The notes under the pieces were generated by a model. That model was not told where the DNA came from. It was given only the letters and a program-made list of their open reading frames with translations, and did not search any database. Positions 1-10,742 of a stretch of 64,000 nt of DNA are shown one piece after another. The position numbers were made by a program, and so were the translations under genes. The stretch is taken from the NCBI GenBank assembly GCA_036785325.1, contig JAXIVH010000188.1, positions 198,501-262,500 of the forward strand, read 5' to 3'. Within the stretch, counting starts at the first letter, position 1. Each line of letters opens with the position of its first letter. Source of the DNA: Urophycis tenuis. Its lineage: Eukaryota; Chordata; Actinopteri; Gadiformes; Phycidae.

Positions 1-140
1 GTTTTTACTGAGTGCCCCAGACTCGCAAGTTTCTTCTCTTTTGTAACTTTGGTTTTTAGTCTTTTTAATGTGTCTTTTACCGAAAAAGTTTTTATCTTTG
101 GTGCGGGCTACAAAAAAAAAAAATCTAAAAATGGCAAATA

Positions 141-164
141 GTTTTTTTACGATTGAATAAACAC
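141..164 (+). repeat. left terminal inverted repeat of the mariner-like element
   Basis: GTTTTTTTACGATTGAATAA followed by ACAC, directly next to a TA. It pairs with 2513-2535 in inverted orientation. Confidence 0.85.
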
Positions 165-523
165 TAAAATCTAAAGTTTTGCCCAATTATCAAAACCTTA
201 CACTCAAGGAGCAAAACTCGGCCCCAGATTTGCACCACTGTAAGCACAATGAGTCCGTTCACACTTTGTGCAAAACAATACACACAATACACACAGTGAT
301 TTGAAACACTAACACACACGTCTATGCATTAGACACAGAAGTATATCAAGATGTCACTTCCTTGCAATTCTAAGGCACTGACTGTCAAATTACCACACCT
401 ATGAGCCAGTTGATTGAACACTGCCATCAGGTGTGGAAACACAAGATTGCTTAATTGTAGACACACCAATCAGGTATAAGCACTATAAAAATGCAGCAGG
501 TGAGTTCACCAAACTTAACCAAA

Positions 524-1951
524 ATGGAAGGAAGAGGAAGAGTGAGGATGAGAGGGGGAATCGGAGGAGAAGGAGGCAGAGGCCGTGGTAGAGGAAGACT
601 TCAAGCAGGAGGAGGTGAAGCTGAAAGGAGAAGAGGTCCAACTTTAAGCAATGAAATTCACGCAACTCTTGTGGACCATGTTGTGAACCATGGATTGACG
701 CTGAGGGAAGCTGGACTGAGAGTCCAGCCAAATCTCAGCAGATTCACCGTGGCATCTGTCATAAGGGCATTCAGACTGGAAAGCAGGTTAAAAAAATTAC
801 CTGTTTACAGCTTCTTACTGTCTGCACCCCATATCAGCACTTTTGATACCCCTTCCTGTGACATTTTACAGTAGGTTACATGTATTTTGTTCCACATAGG
901 ATTGAGGGTCGGGTACAACGAGGAGGAAGGGCTCCCATTTTCACACCACTGCAGGAGAGGGAGATTGTGAATATGGTTTTGGCAAATAATGCCATCAGGC
1001 TTCGTGAAATCCAGGCCAAAATTATTGAACACCAAATCATCTTTCAGAATGTGAATCAGGTCTCTCTGTCCACCATAGCTCGTATCCTGAAGGCACATCA
1101 GGTACAAATGAAACAGATGTACCGAGTGCCTTTTGAGAGGAACTCAGAGAGGGTCAAACAGCTGCGGCATGAGTATGTGGAGGTATGTATTGTTCACTTT
1201 AGCACTCTGATGTTGCATACTGCACACACCTTTTTTTTACACGTAAATGTACTGTACACTAAATCTATGCTGAACTACACAATCTTGTCTTGCACTGTAT
1301 TTTAGAGAGTTTTACAAATGGATGCTGAGGCCATTCAGCATGAGTTCATCTACATAGACGAGGCGGGGTTCAACCTCTCAAAGGTCAGAAGGAGGGGAAG
1401 AAATGTAATTGGCCAGAGGGCAATTATTAGTGTCCCGGGGCAACGTGGGGGTAACATCACCCTTTGCGCGGCAATCACCCAGAATGGGGTCCTCCGCCGC
1501 CATGCCAACATGGGTCCGTATAAAACACCTCACATCTTTACATTTTTGGACAGAGTATACAACCTCACAATCATAAATAACATGCAGATCCAATACATTG
1601 TCACCTGGGACAATGTTTCATTCCACCGCTCTGCTCTGGTTCAGAACTGGTTTTACGCAGCACCCACATTTCACAGTCCTTTTCCTGCCACCATATTCTC
1701 CATTTCTTAACCCAATTGAAGAATTTTTCTCGGCGTGGCGGTGGAAGGTTTACGATCTGCACCCCCTGGCTCGGGTAGCCCTCATTCAGGCCATGGAGGA
1801 GGCCTGTGACCAGATTGAGGCCACAGCCATACAGGCGTGGATACGGCATGCACGGCGATTCTTTCCCCGCTGTCTTGCAAATGAGGATATCGCCTGTGAT
1901 GTGGATGAAATTCTCTGGCCAGATCCAGCTAGGAGAAGAGACCAGCAGTAG
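524..1951 (+). pseudogene. DDE transposase, intron-containing, frameshifted
   Basis: Three exons can be read: 524-786, 900-1182 and 1306-1951. They are separated by introns of 113 bp (787-899) and 123 bp (1183-1305) with GT/AG ends and matching phases. The N-terminus is Arg/Gly-rich (MEGRGRVRMRGG), followed by helix-turn-helix-like segments. The catalytic core shows YIDEAGF (first Asp), VTWDNVSFH (second Asp) and LPPYSPFLNPIEE (Glu), the order typical of the IS630/Tc1/mariner fold. The frame shifts by one base near 1651-1657, between the second Asp and the Glu, so no single frame covers the core. The start at 524 is the first Met of the Arg/Gly-rich segment; an in-frame ATG at 491 is possible. 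A TATA-like CTATAAAA lies at 483-490. Confidence 0.85.
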
Positions 1952-2512
1952 CAATTTATGTGCTGTGTTTTCTTTTTTTTGGGGGGGGGGGGTTCTTTTT
2001 TGTACAGGATAAAATGTTATGTTCATGAAAACTGGGAAATGTTTTTTTTTTTCGCCATGGCTTGAGTATATGGAAAAAAATAAATAACATTGTCAAAAGC
2101 ATTAGTCTTGTGTCCTGTGTGGTGTCTACAGTAATGCATACAAGTGTGTTTAGTGTTCACTGTGTGTATTGTTTTGCAAAAAGTGTGAGCAGACATTGTG
2201 TTTACAGTTCAAATCCGAGCGATGTTTTGCAAATTCACTGTGTGCTTCACCCATACTACTCTATGCACTTAGAAGCAGAATTAGCCGAAAGTGTTTAAGG
2301 TTTTCAACAGCAGAGTGTAACTGGTGCAAACAGAGTTAAGTCATATGCAACGTGTGTGTTTCATATGGTTAAAAAAAAAATGGTTTTGATGAGTTAGTGT
2401 ATAGTTTTTACAAGAGTGGTTCATTTTGCAAAGGAGCTAAGGTGTTTTGCTAATTGGGTATGTGGTTGTGCTATTCGTGTGTTGGGTTTTGCTAAACAAA
2501 ACAATCAAAATT

Positions 2513-2535
2513 GTGTTTATTCAATCGTAAAAAAC
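2513..2535 (-). repeat. right terminal inverted repeat of the mariner-like element
   Basis: The reverse complement reads GTTTTTTACGATTGAATAAA and onward, matching the left end with one T missing. TA follows at 2536. Confidence 0.85.
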
Positions 2536-2537
2536 TA

Positions 2538-3031
2538 ATAAACTACCTCTTAGGAGAAGCGAAAATGGCAGTATACACATAAGCAGGAGGAATAAAGTGG
2601 AAGGCAAAGAAGGACACAATGCCCATACGGTGTTTTTATGCAACACAAGAGCGAGAGTCGTTTTAGAGTTCCAGTTTTATAAAATCATTGGGGATGTGGA
2701 CGCGCTGGTGTTATGGTGGTTTTATTTGCTGTTGAAAACGATGTTTTAATCTTTGCACAAAATTTTACTGGTTAAACCATATATTTTTAAACATTGCATG
2801 CAATAGCACTTTTATTTGAAATGTTATATTAACCTCCAGCTCCATCAATGTGAAGCCCTTTGCTGAAGCTGTTAACAGTTAAAGACTTCCTCCACTTGTG
2901 TTTACCTGCTGAGATCAAGTGTTGCCCATCACACTCAGTTTCTGCTGTTTCTTCTGCATTCTGTTGCTATCAACGGTCAACATCCTCTGTGTTACATGGA
3001 GATGATTGAGTCATAGAGCAGGACCACTGAC
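2538..3031. other. intergenic stretch, no gene seen
   Basis: AT-rich sequence between the mariner-like element and the first exon-like unit. I see no coding region, RNA gene or recognisable repeat in it. Confidence 0.5.
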
Positions 3032-3178
3032 CTGGGCAACAGCAGGGTGGAGGGCTTTCTGTGGGGGCTTAGTGGTTTGTGAAAGGATGGTGGTCTTCCA
3101 ACTCTTAAGAGGAGCCTTGTTCACCTCCACAGAATCAAGGACCAGCGAGGGAAGAGGGTCCTTTCCTTTGATTGGCTC
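3032..3178 (-). other. exon-like unit, copy 1 (unidentified, open)
   Basis: On the minus strand a pyrimidine-rich tract ending CTTTCTCTTAG precedes GAGCC, and the segment ends CCCAG before GTCAGTG, so it has both splice signals. The 147 bp are open in phase 0 and give 49 residues, including KAPLKSWKTTILSQTTKPPQ. I do not recognise the protein. Two diverged copies follow at 4007-4139 and 7557-7696, each with the same acceptor and donor context. It may be an exon of an unidentified minus-strand gene or the remains of one. Coding status is unproven. Confidence 0.4.
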
Positions 3179-3209
3179 CTAAGAGAAAGAATACAGACAG
3201 ACAAATACT

Positions 3210-3245
3210 TTAATGATTCCTGAGGGAAATTGCATTCGTTACAAT
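3210..3245. repeat. LINE/SINE tail-like remnant
   Basis: The string ATTCCTGAGGGAAATTGCAT resembles the TGATCCCNAGGGAAATT tail common to teleost retroposons. A similar tail occurs at 35816-35834. Short and diverged. Confidence 0.35.
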
Positions 3246-3651
3246 ACTCCAGGGAAAAAATAAGAGACAGACACTCTCAAATAACAGAACGTTAGAATAT
3301 ATAAATATATAATATAAACCTATGTAACAATATACAAAAAAATTACATAAATGTAAATACATCCAGCCACACACTATAGAAGTAAATAGCATACACAAAG
3401 ATGTAGCATGTAATGGATATGATCTCATACATTACTGACATCTTTGCACTAAGTTGAATACTTACAACCAAATTGAATACAAAAGGTAGACATATTTGTC
3501 ACCACCAGTTGCTGTATAGTGCATGCACTGTATGTGTATGCACTGTATGAACTATACACGCATCATATAAATAGCAGGGATTCAGGAAAGCCTGCCTCAT
3601 TTGAAACAAGGTCAGTAACGTGGACATGTAGGACACCAGTTCACCAGGAAC

Positions 3652-3992
3652 GGTTACGGTTAGCAGTGGAGGTGGACCCAGATGCAGAGAGTAGTCACAG
3701 CCACAAGTAGCTATTACTTATGTATTTGTACTTACAAAGACAGGTATGGACAGGGAAACAGGCGACCCACGACTAACAAAGGACAAGACTTGGACCAGGA
3801 CTCAACAGAAGCCTGGACTTAAATGCACAAAGAACTAATTACAAACCAAAGACAGGTGAGGGAACGAGGCACAGGTGAACACAACGGGGCAATCAACAAA
3901 GGAGGAAACTAAAGAGGGTGAACAGGACACAGGGGAACCACAGAGCAAACCAACCAAAACATGACAACCAGACGACACAGACACAGACCATG
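3652..3992. mobile_element. 341-bp interspersed repeat insertion, class unknown
   Basis: Copy 3 of the surrounding unit reads CACCAGGAACACTGACC without interruption (7541-7557). In copy 2 the same point is split: CCAGGAAC (3644-3651) before the insert and ACAGGAAC (3993-4000) after it. This is an insertion with an apparent 8-bp target duplication (one mismatch), demonstrated by the empty site in the paralogous copy. The inserted sequence has the look of a common teleost interspersed repeat, but I cannot classify it. No coding potential seen. Confidence 0.65.
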
Positions 3993-4006
3993 ACAGGAAC
4001 ACTGAC

Positions 4007-4139
4007 CAGGGCCCCAGCATGGCGAAAAGGTTTCTGCGGGGTCTTGGCGACCGTTGGAAAGACGATCTTCCTACTTGTTTAGAAGCACACCCTTGGTGAT
4101 CAAGATGGGCGTCCTTGTGGCGTCCATGTTGATAGGCTC
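4007..4139 (-). pseudogene. exon-like unit, copy 2 (frameshifted)
   Basis: This is homologous to 3032-3178. On the minus strand it starts GAGCCTATC after TTATGAG and ends before GTCAGTG. The frame from the acceptor runs to an in-frame TAG. Shifting by one base restores similarity to copy 1 (VAKTPQKPFRHAG against TTKPPQKALHPAV). Its length of 133 bp is not a multiple of three, unlike copy 1. I read it as a decayed duplicate. Confidence 0.45.
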
Positions 4140-4745
4140 CTCATAAGACAATAAAGGGAGTGGAACGCTGTGTTAGATATTTGACCATTATAATAGTAAT
4201 TATTGTTATATTCAAGATTGATATTATGTATTGCCTTCGTATTGTTATTGTTCAAATATGGTTTTAATCATTATATTATCATGGTATAAATATATAAATA
4301 TAAATATACAAATACATAAATATTTGATTGAGATTTGACATGAGGATTTTCTGAATAGACATCCTGAAAAAAATGCACTATACAGGCACTATCTGATCAT
4401 ATATGCAGCTTATACCCAGGGCACTGTGTTTCTCTTCATCAGCAATTCACCTCTGGGCCAGATATGAATATAGTGTCCGTCCCAACTCTTAACTTGAATA
4501 TTGTTTTTATTTCCACTAGATTTTGTAAATTGGAGATTTACAAACATTATTTGCAGTTGCAAATAATGTTTGCATAATTCAGTGGTGTTACTTATCAACT
4601 TATCAACCCATCCATATCAACGGCATGACAGTGGAGCGGGTGCCCAGCTTCAAATTCCTGGGGATCCACATTTCACAGGACCTCTCCTGGTCTACAAACT
4701 GCTCCAACCTGATTAAGAAGGCTCATCAGCGCCTCTTCTTCTTAA

Positions 4746-6461
4746 CCCTGTAAGACCCAGTGTTGCAGAATTACAACAATTTTTGTTATCCCCAAAAAAC
4801 CTAAAATTTTTTTTTTTTTTTTGGTTAAAATGACATTTACATGATCATTTGGTCCTATTGTTTGTTCTCACAATGCAATTGGATCCAACATTTGTATATA
4901 ACGCCCGCCGTTGGGTCAAGAAGTCACACAACTTCCAATTTTTTGATCGAGCAACATCCCTTCGATTTAGTGGACTGGATTAATCTGATTCAAGTAAGTA
5001 AAATGCTTTGAATATTTTTTTTTGTGTTTATTACAGTGTCTAGAACATAAACATAGGTAGTGTTTGTGGAAAATATGCCCTACATTTTATTTAGAGCTTG
5101 TTTTATAAGTGTTGCAATATTACAACGTTGGGTCAGAGTGGTAGTCAAAAAAGCCCTGTTTCTGAGAGGAATGTCTTGAGAGGAACTTCAATTAAAATTT
5201 GTACAATATAACTTTAAACAACACATGATTTACACAATCTAGCCATAGCCATATATTGGATTACATATTTTATTGTATAAGAAACTAAAGTTCAAATATA
5301 TATTGCTTTATCTAAACATTTTCATGTACTTTTAATGATTTTTAACCACCTCTTACACTCTCAATATTTTCTCCTTATCACAGAATGCAGGACTTTTTAC
5401 CAAATAAATTCTGTTTGTGCATGTGTGCCCTTTGTTTTGCCTTTGTTAGTCTCTATTGATATGAAAATGCTCCTATCAATTCATAGTCAAAGCAGTTGTG
5501 GGGGATGCTCCTGGTGCACTTGTGGCATTGTTCTGGAACAGGTGCTAATGTTCAGGAATGTAAGGTGTGGTTGTAAGATGGGGGATACATGCATTCCTAT
5601 TAGGATGATAATCACAGTCTACAATAACATGAGACTGTTCCAGGCACAGCTTGCATCCTCTCTCATTCTGGTAATTATCTACTTCTGCTATTTACCTTGT
5701 TTGTGATATATTTGACTGGTATCTTCATGCATATTTGAGATGTATATGAATTGATATATGTATTCTTTTTTTTCTAATCAGGTGGGCACAGCATCCAAAA
5801 CTCCAAAGAGAGGATGACCATCTGCAGGCAACAGGAGCCCAAGCAGAGCAAAGAGCCCTTTGGATGCTGGAAAGAGACCATCCTTGTAGATGGGAGTCCA
5901 AGCGGTCCCTCCTCCAAAAAAACATGTACACATCCCCCTCTGGATGTGCGCAGAGACCTCACTGGACACTTTCCACGCAAGACAAGAAGAGGACGCTGCA
6001 GACATTGCAGTAAAGGGTATACTAATACCCAATGTAGCAAATGTGATGTCCGCCTCTGCTTTTCAGAGGAAAAGAACTGCTTCTGGGACTATCAATGCAA
6101 CTGACTGCAACTTATAATGTAAATAATGTAAATAACTGTCAAAGTACTTGTTGTTTGAATAAATCACACTTCATAACAACATGACTAAGATTATTATTCA
6201 TGCTATATGCTGGTTTGGGAAAAGCAAAACCCTGCAAATGAATCCTTAGTTCTGTACTGTTGTTCAGACAATGAGTGGAAATAGGAGATTCTGCTCCCCA
6301 TTAAGCCCAACGTTGCAATATTACAACGTTTCCGTAAAAACTTACTAAAACATAATTTTTTTGAAAACACTCCATTTCCCCCCCCAAAGGCCTCCTACAA
6401 CAACATCTGAATGGTTGAATTTTTTTTTTTTTGCGTTTTTCTATATCTGGGTCTTACAGGG
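4746..6461 (+). mobile_element. piggyBac relic nested in the LINE
   Basis: TTAA target duplications flank it (4742-4745 and 6462-6465). Its ends are perfect 14-bp inverted repeats: CCCTGTAAGACCCA at 4746-4759, and the reverse complement at 6448-6461. TTAA plus CCCT-type ends are diagnostic of piggyBac. Subterminal palindromic blocks (GTTGCAATATTACAACG at 5112 and 6310, a variant at 4761) recur inside. The 1716-bp body keeps only the tail of a transposase, so it is non-autonomous. Confidence 0.93.
5786..6104 (+). pseudogene. piggyBac transposase C-terminal remnant
   Basis: The end of this stretch encodes RRGRCRHCSKGYTNTQCSKC and DVRLCFSEEKNCFWDYQCN followed by a stop. That is the cysteine-rich zinc-binding tail that closes piggyBac transposases. 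Upstream, the frame that gives KTPKRG meets a TGA at 5811 (consistent with CGA to TGA decay) and later stops, and the cysteine-rich tail lies in another frame, so the gene is broken. The catalytic Asp-bearing domain was not found in the element. Confidence 0.8.
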
Positions 6462-7017
6462 TTAAGGACCCTGAGAAAAAACCACCTCTCTTCAAACATC
6501 CTGGTAAACTTCTACAGCTGCACCATCCAGAGCATCTTAACCAACTGTATCACAGTCTGGTATGGGAACTGCTCTGTCTCGGACCGGAAGGCTATGCAGA
6601 GGGTGGTGAAAACCATCCAGCGCATCACCGGAGCCTCACTTCCTGCCATCGAGGACATCTATAAGAAGCGTTGCCTTAAGAGAGTCATGAACATCACTCG
6701 GGACTCCCACCACCCAGCACATGGACTGTTTGCTCTCCTGCCCTCTGGGAGGCGCTACAGGAGCCTCCGGACCAGAACCACCAGGTTCAGGAACAGTTTT
6801 TTTCCCACAGCTGTCTCCCTGCTGAACTCTGTCCCCCGACGCCCCAGTCCCCCATCCCTCCATTCCCTCGGGAAGGGAACTAAACTTCACTCACTTCACC
6901 GTATCACTGTACATATCATTGATTAACTATATCATAACCTTTTTAACTTTATAATCACAATCACAATTTATATATTTATTATTTAGTCTGTACATAGTCT
7001 GGTAATAGTTTGTATCA

Positions 7018-7170
7018 TTATCATTATTGTGTACATTATAGCAATAGTCTGTTTATAGTCTATCATATTGTGTACATATAGCCATAGTCTGTTTATAGTC
7101 CATTAGTGTATATCATATCATAGTCTGTTTATAGTCCATTGTGTATATCATATCCATAGTCTGTTTATAG
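7018..7170 (+). repeat. diverged tandem repeat in the LINE 3' region
   Basis: Units close to ATAGTCTGTTTATAGTC recur about four times between 7040 and 7168, in the LINE's 3' untranslated part. Confidence 0.7.
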
Positions 7171-7556
7171 CTTATATACATATATAATATATACTGTACC
7201 ATAGTTATTTAATCACCACTGATGCACTTCTGGTTAGATGCTATCTGCATTTCGTTGCTCTGTACTTGTACATGGGCAATGACAATAAAGTTGAATCTAA
7301 TCTAATCTACTTGTCATCTTAGTTTCACAGGTAGGCATATTTGCCACTACCAGTGGCTGTGATTAATCTAAAAGCGAGACAAGGTGACCAATATATGTCC
7401 AGACTTAATACACTGTCTATGTGTATTCACTATACACATACTGTATAGATGGCGGGGAGTCAGGAAAGTCTGTGTTAACAGTCGTTAACATCGTAAGTCG
7501 TTAACAGTAATGGAAATAATGTGGACACTACTGGACCATTCACCAGGAACACTGAC

Positions 7557-7696
7557 CTGGTCCCAGGCAGGCCGGTGGGATCTCTGCTGGTTCTTGGTGA
7601 CCGCTGGAAGGATGACCGTGTTCTTCTGAAGAGGAGGCTTGTCGTCAGCACACAGCTGGGGATCAGGTGAGGGAGCCTGGTGGTGTTGATCAGCTC
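7557..7696 (-). pseudogene. exon-like unit, copy 3 (frame-shifted relative to copy 1)
   Basis: The minus strand has a pyrimidine-rich tract and TTATTAG before GAGCTG, and GGACCAG before GTCAGTG. The frame similar to copy 1 (KNTVILPAVTKNQQRSHRPA against WKTTILSQTTKPPQKALHPA) is out of phase with the first codons, and the 140-bp length is not a multiple of three. The flanking intron-like sequence (7325-7556) is also shared with copy 2, so the duplication covered more than an exon. Confidence 0.45.
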
Positions 7697-7699
7697 CTA

Positions 7700-9587
7700 A
7701 TAAGACAATAATAGGAATAGAAGGTTGTGCTTGATATTTTATCCTTAATCATTCTTTTTTATATTTCAGATTGTCAATATGTTTATATATGTTATAACAA
7801 TATGTATATATTATCATTTTGATAATTATTGTTGTACTATTATATATAAAGGAACGTGAAGTTGACATCACACCGTGTCACAATATGTGAACCTGTTTAG
7901 AGGTCGCTGTCTCTGGCGTTCTTTTGTTTCTGTCTCACAAAGTTCACATTTTTTAATGCAATTGTTATCATAAAATATTAAGCTTTGACGTTACACCCCG
8001 AAACCTTGAACTCAAGGATGTATTCAACAGGTGTTATGCTCAAATTTGACTAATGTTCATTCAGAGTAACATTTTGTTTTACAATAGAAAGGCGCCACTC
8101 CAGAGGAGATAAGATGTCAGAAAACTTCGGTCAAAACTAATCACGAGCATTTTCAGCCATCCACGAACGTGGTGTCGTAGTGTCCGTCATTGAGCAAGTA
8201 GAAGTTTTATCATCTCATAACTCTTACCTGTTTCAGTTCAGGGTCACGTTCTCCTGGATCGTTTGTATCGAGTGGTTTTGAAAGAAACGAATAACATGTG
8301 GAGGCATCGCTCCTTCAAGGATGGTGGGGATGCACTGGCTGACCATCACGGACATACAAGGTAGTTCCTCTCTCATTCGTTCCTATCACAATACTAGGAG
8401 GTCCTGGGGGTAAGGGGTGTAACATAAAAATTGTACACTTCCACCTCAGATAAGAATTTGCAAAGAATTTGACACTCGCATAGAAAATGCATTGATTGCC
8501 AAGACATGTATTACAAAATTACTGATGGCCACATTCGTTGCGTCATTAATTATGAATTAATAGTGTAATTTCAAACCCAATCAATATTACCACGTACTCA
8601 CTCGCTGCTCTCCCTGTGTTCAACACCAGGTGGAGCTGTTGCATGCTCATATGAATGAGGACAGCGTGTCTTAAACGGTGTTTTGGTCACCTGACTTTGA
8701 GGACTGGCTGCACCGACTGCACTGCACTGGTGGAAGCAATGCCCCTGAAACATGTGGAGAGGAATGGACAGTGGTGGTTTTCTTGAGCCTCTATACAGGT
8801 ATTGAGGCCAAGGTTGTCATCTCAAATGTGTGGTCAAATTGGTGTCAAACGCGCCCCGGTCTGCTTGGCCGTCGACATCTGGTTCACGTTGAATTCCTCG
8901 TGTGAAGATGATATGATCTGCTGATCTCGGGGCTTCCATAAAGTCAGACCTCAAAAAAGAAGTGTTGCGTGATGCAGGACTGGACGTGACATAATGCTCT
9001 CCCCGGTGCGGTTAGGGACTGCATGCAGGACCACCACACAGGTTTACACATGGGGACAAGGGAGTGGTCTTACCGGGACATGACTTCTCCAGCAGGCCAA
9101 GCGTCTACTGGAATTGGACATTTGGCATGCAGACTAGGGAGCTGACAGTTTAATCACACATCGTTTCATTCCTTTACCAATTAAAAAATAACAATGTGAC
9201 AAGCGGTGCAACTCGGCTTTATGAAAATTATTGGTTGTTGGCGTCAAGGTATTACATAGAATACCTTGTGTATACATGCGTCACTTCTGTATCCAACCAG
9301 GAGAGAGCTGCGAGGCAGCCTGGTGGCTGAAGGGAAGAAGTCCCGGAAGTGAGGTTGGTTCATAACAAAGTACTGGATTGAGCCAATATTCCCAGTAAAT
9401 TCAAAGAGATTTCTGATCGCCAATAGTTTCATTTGACAGTTGGAATGACGATTTCCAGATTATTTCAAAGCGCCCTCTGTTGGTGGTAAAAGGTAATAAA
9501 ACTTTCCATGCTGTAATACAACAGAAAATAAAAAAAACAATGGCAAAAGATAACGACAGTTGTACAATTACAAAATAAAGAATCATT
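7700..9587. other. intergenic stretch without a recognised gene
   Basis: I see no supported gene here. A minus-strand segment ending CTGAAACAG before GTAAGAG (donor at about 8221-8227) could be one more exon of the unidentified minus-strand unit, but no acceptor or homology supports it. A 76-codon plus-strand ORF at 8678-8905 resembles nothing I know. Confidence 0.4.
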
Positions 9588-9607
9588 GGAACTTTACAAT
9601 GTACAAG

Positions 9608-9613
9608 TTTATT
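9608..9613 (-). terminator. candidate polyadenylation signal of ppp1r12a
   Basis: TTTATT on the plus strand reads AATAAA on the minus strand, about 1.77 kb after the canonical stop codon. Confidence 0.45.
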
Positions 9614-10649
9614 TTTAATGAACTCTTCAGTGGTTGTAGTCACAGCACAGCTTGCATGTAAGAAGCCACACACTTATTTTACAAGATGGCGAAGGGAAGG
9701 GAAAAGCAAAACATCAGAAAAAAAAAAGCTAAACAAATAAAATCAAAACCAAGGAATAGATAGTCAACATTCTGCCGGACATTTCTTTACTAAAATTATT
9801 CTTAAAAAGGCCACTGAAATGCATAAAATGTGTTTTCAGAAGCATGGGCGATGTGATGGTGTCAAGGTATTACAGTATGGACAGTGCATGTAGACATTGT
9901 TGTTAAAAAGGACTGGGTTAGCCATAGCCGAGATATTTTAAAGTTTCTTTTAGTGACAACACCTTCGCTATAATACTACAGCTTTTAAAAAAAAAAAAAA
10001 AGAAAAAAAAAACTGAACAGCACTCTTCCAAGGATACAATGTGTGAAATGTTGTGAAGCAATTATATTATAATTTTTTAAAACACTTTCTATTTAAACTG
10101 AAAACAAGCGGGCCGTCCGGGGGGCCGTCCCCTGTAACAGGGCAGCCCGGGGGTCCTCCCATGTCCTCAGACGGGGGGAAAATAAACCCAAAAAAGAATT
10201 TAAAAACACACCTTTTCTACGTCCTCTGGGATGGGTATATGTGTGATAGTAACAGACAGAGTGCATGCCATGTGCTGATCAAACGATACATTACAGGTAT
10301 ATACAGCGTCACTCAGTACCTGCTAAAACAACGAGGGAGACAGACAAGAGTATAAACCGACTACACTAGAAACTTAAAACTAAAGGGGGCGGGGCGGGGG
10401 GCGGGGCTAACGGGGCTGTGAGCAAATGGACGCAGCAGAAGAGTGAACAACAAAATATCCTACTGGCGAGTGACTCGTCGTTAAAGCATTTAAAAAGAAA
10501 AACAAAAGAAATGCATATTGCACATAAAGTGAAAGCTTAAACTCCATCTTGTTTTCGGAAGCAAGATTCGTCTTCATCGCTCTTTCCGTCTCCCATCGGG
10601 GAGGAAAAGAGCCAAAAAAACATTTGGAAGGGGGGAGACGAGACTAACA

Positions 10650-10652
<3 letters not shown>

Positions 10653-10740
<88 letters not shown>
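10653..10740. repeat. (GT)n microsatellite
   Basis: About 88 bp of GT dinucleotides with one TTTG interruption, inside the presumed 3' UTR, followed by a run of G. Confidence 0.95.

Positions 10741-10742
<2 letters not shown>

Larger units (their letters stand above)
141..2535 (+). mobile_element. Tc1/mariner-IS630 type DNA transposon
   Basis: The element is bounded by TA dinucleotides at 139-140 and 2536-2537, as expected for the TA target duplication of this superfamily. Just inside each TA are inverted repeats of about 23 bp: the left end reads GTTTTTTTACGATTGAATAA and the reverse complement of the right end matches it apart from one fewer T, continuing through AACAC. The interior carries a transposase gene on the plus strand with D, D and E motifs. 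Ends and coding content together make the class call firm. The precise family is not assigned. The coding frame is broken, so this copy is probably no longer autonomous. Confidence 0.9.
4606..6926 (+). pseudogene. LINE reverse transcriptase C-terminal fragment
   Basis: The first part (4606-4745) encodes VPSFKFLGIHISQDLSW and KKAHQRLFFL, and the second (6462-6926) encodes RTLRKNHLSS, TVWYGNCSVSDRKAMQRVVK and LLPSGRRYRSLRTRTTRF. These are hallmarks of the thumb and C-terminal region of jockey/CR1/L2-type reverse transcriptases. The two parts are in the same frame across a single TTAA when the 1.7-kb insert is removed. The N-terminal endonuclease and most of the polymerase are absent, so this is a dead fragment. 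Confidence 0.85.
4603..7308 (+). mobile_element. 5'-truncated L2/CR1-like LINE, split by a piggyBac
   Basis: The element is flanked by a 13-bp near-perfect duplication: ACTTATCAACTTA at 4590-4602 and ACTTGTCATCTTA at 7309-7321. It contains the C-terminal part of a LINE reverse transcriptase ORF and ends in CAATAAAGTTGAATCTAATC, a short tandem tail of the kind found on L2/CR1-group elements. Its 3' region has diverged repeats of ATAGTCTGTTTATAG (7018-7170). The 5' truncation is typical of target-primed insertions. A piggyBac relic at 4746-6461 interrupts it. Confidence 0.85.

Noticed and set aside
5335..5706. 123-codon ORF in the piggyBac interior as an intact gene
   Set aside because: No catalytic motif is visible; at most a short tail segment (LFQAQLASSLI) may be a remnant of the transposase before its last exon.
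8678..8905. 75-codon plus-strand ORF in the intergenic region
   Set aside because: Length is within chance and there is no homology or promoter evidence.
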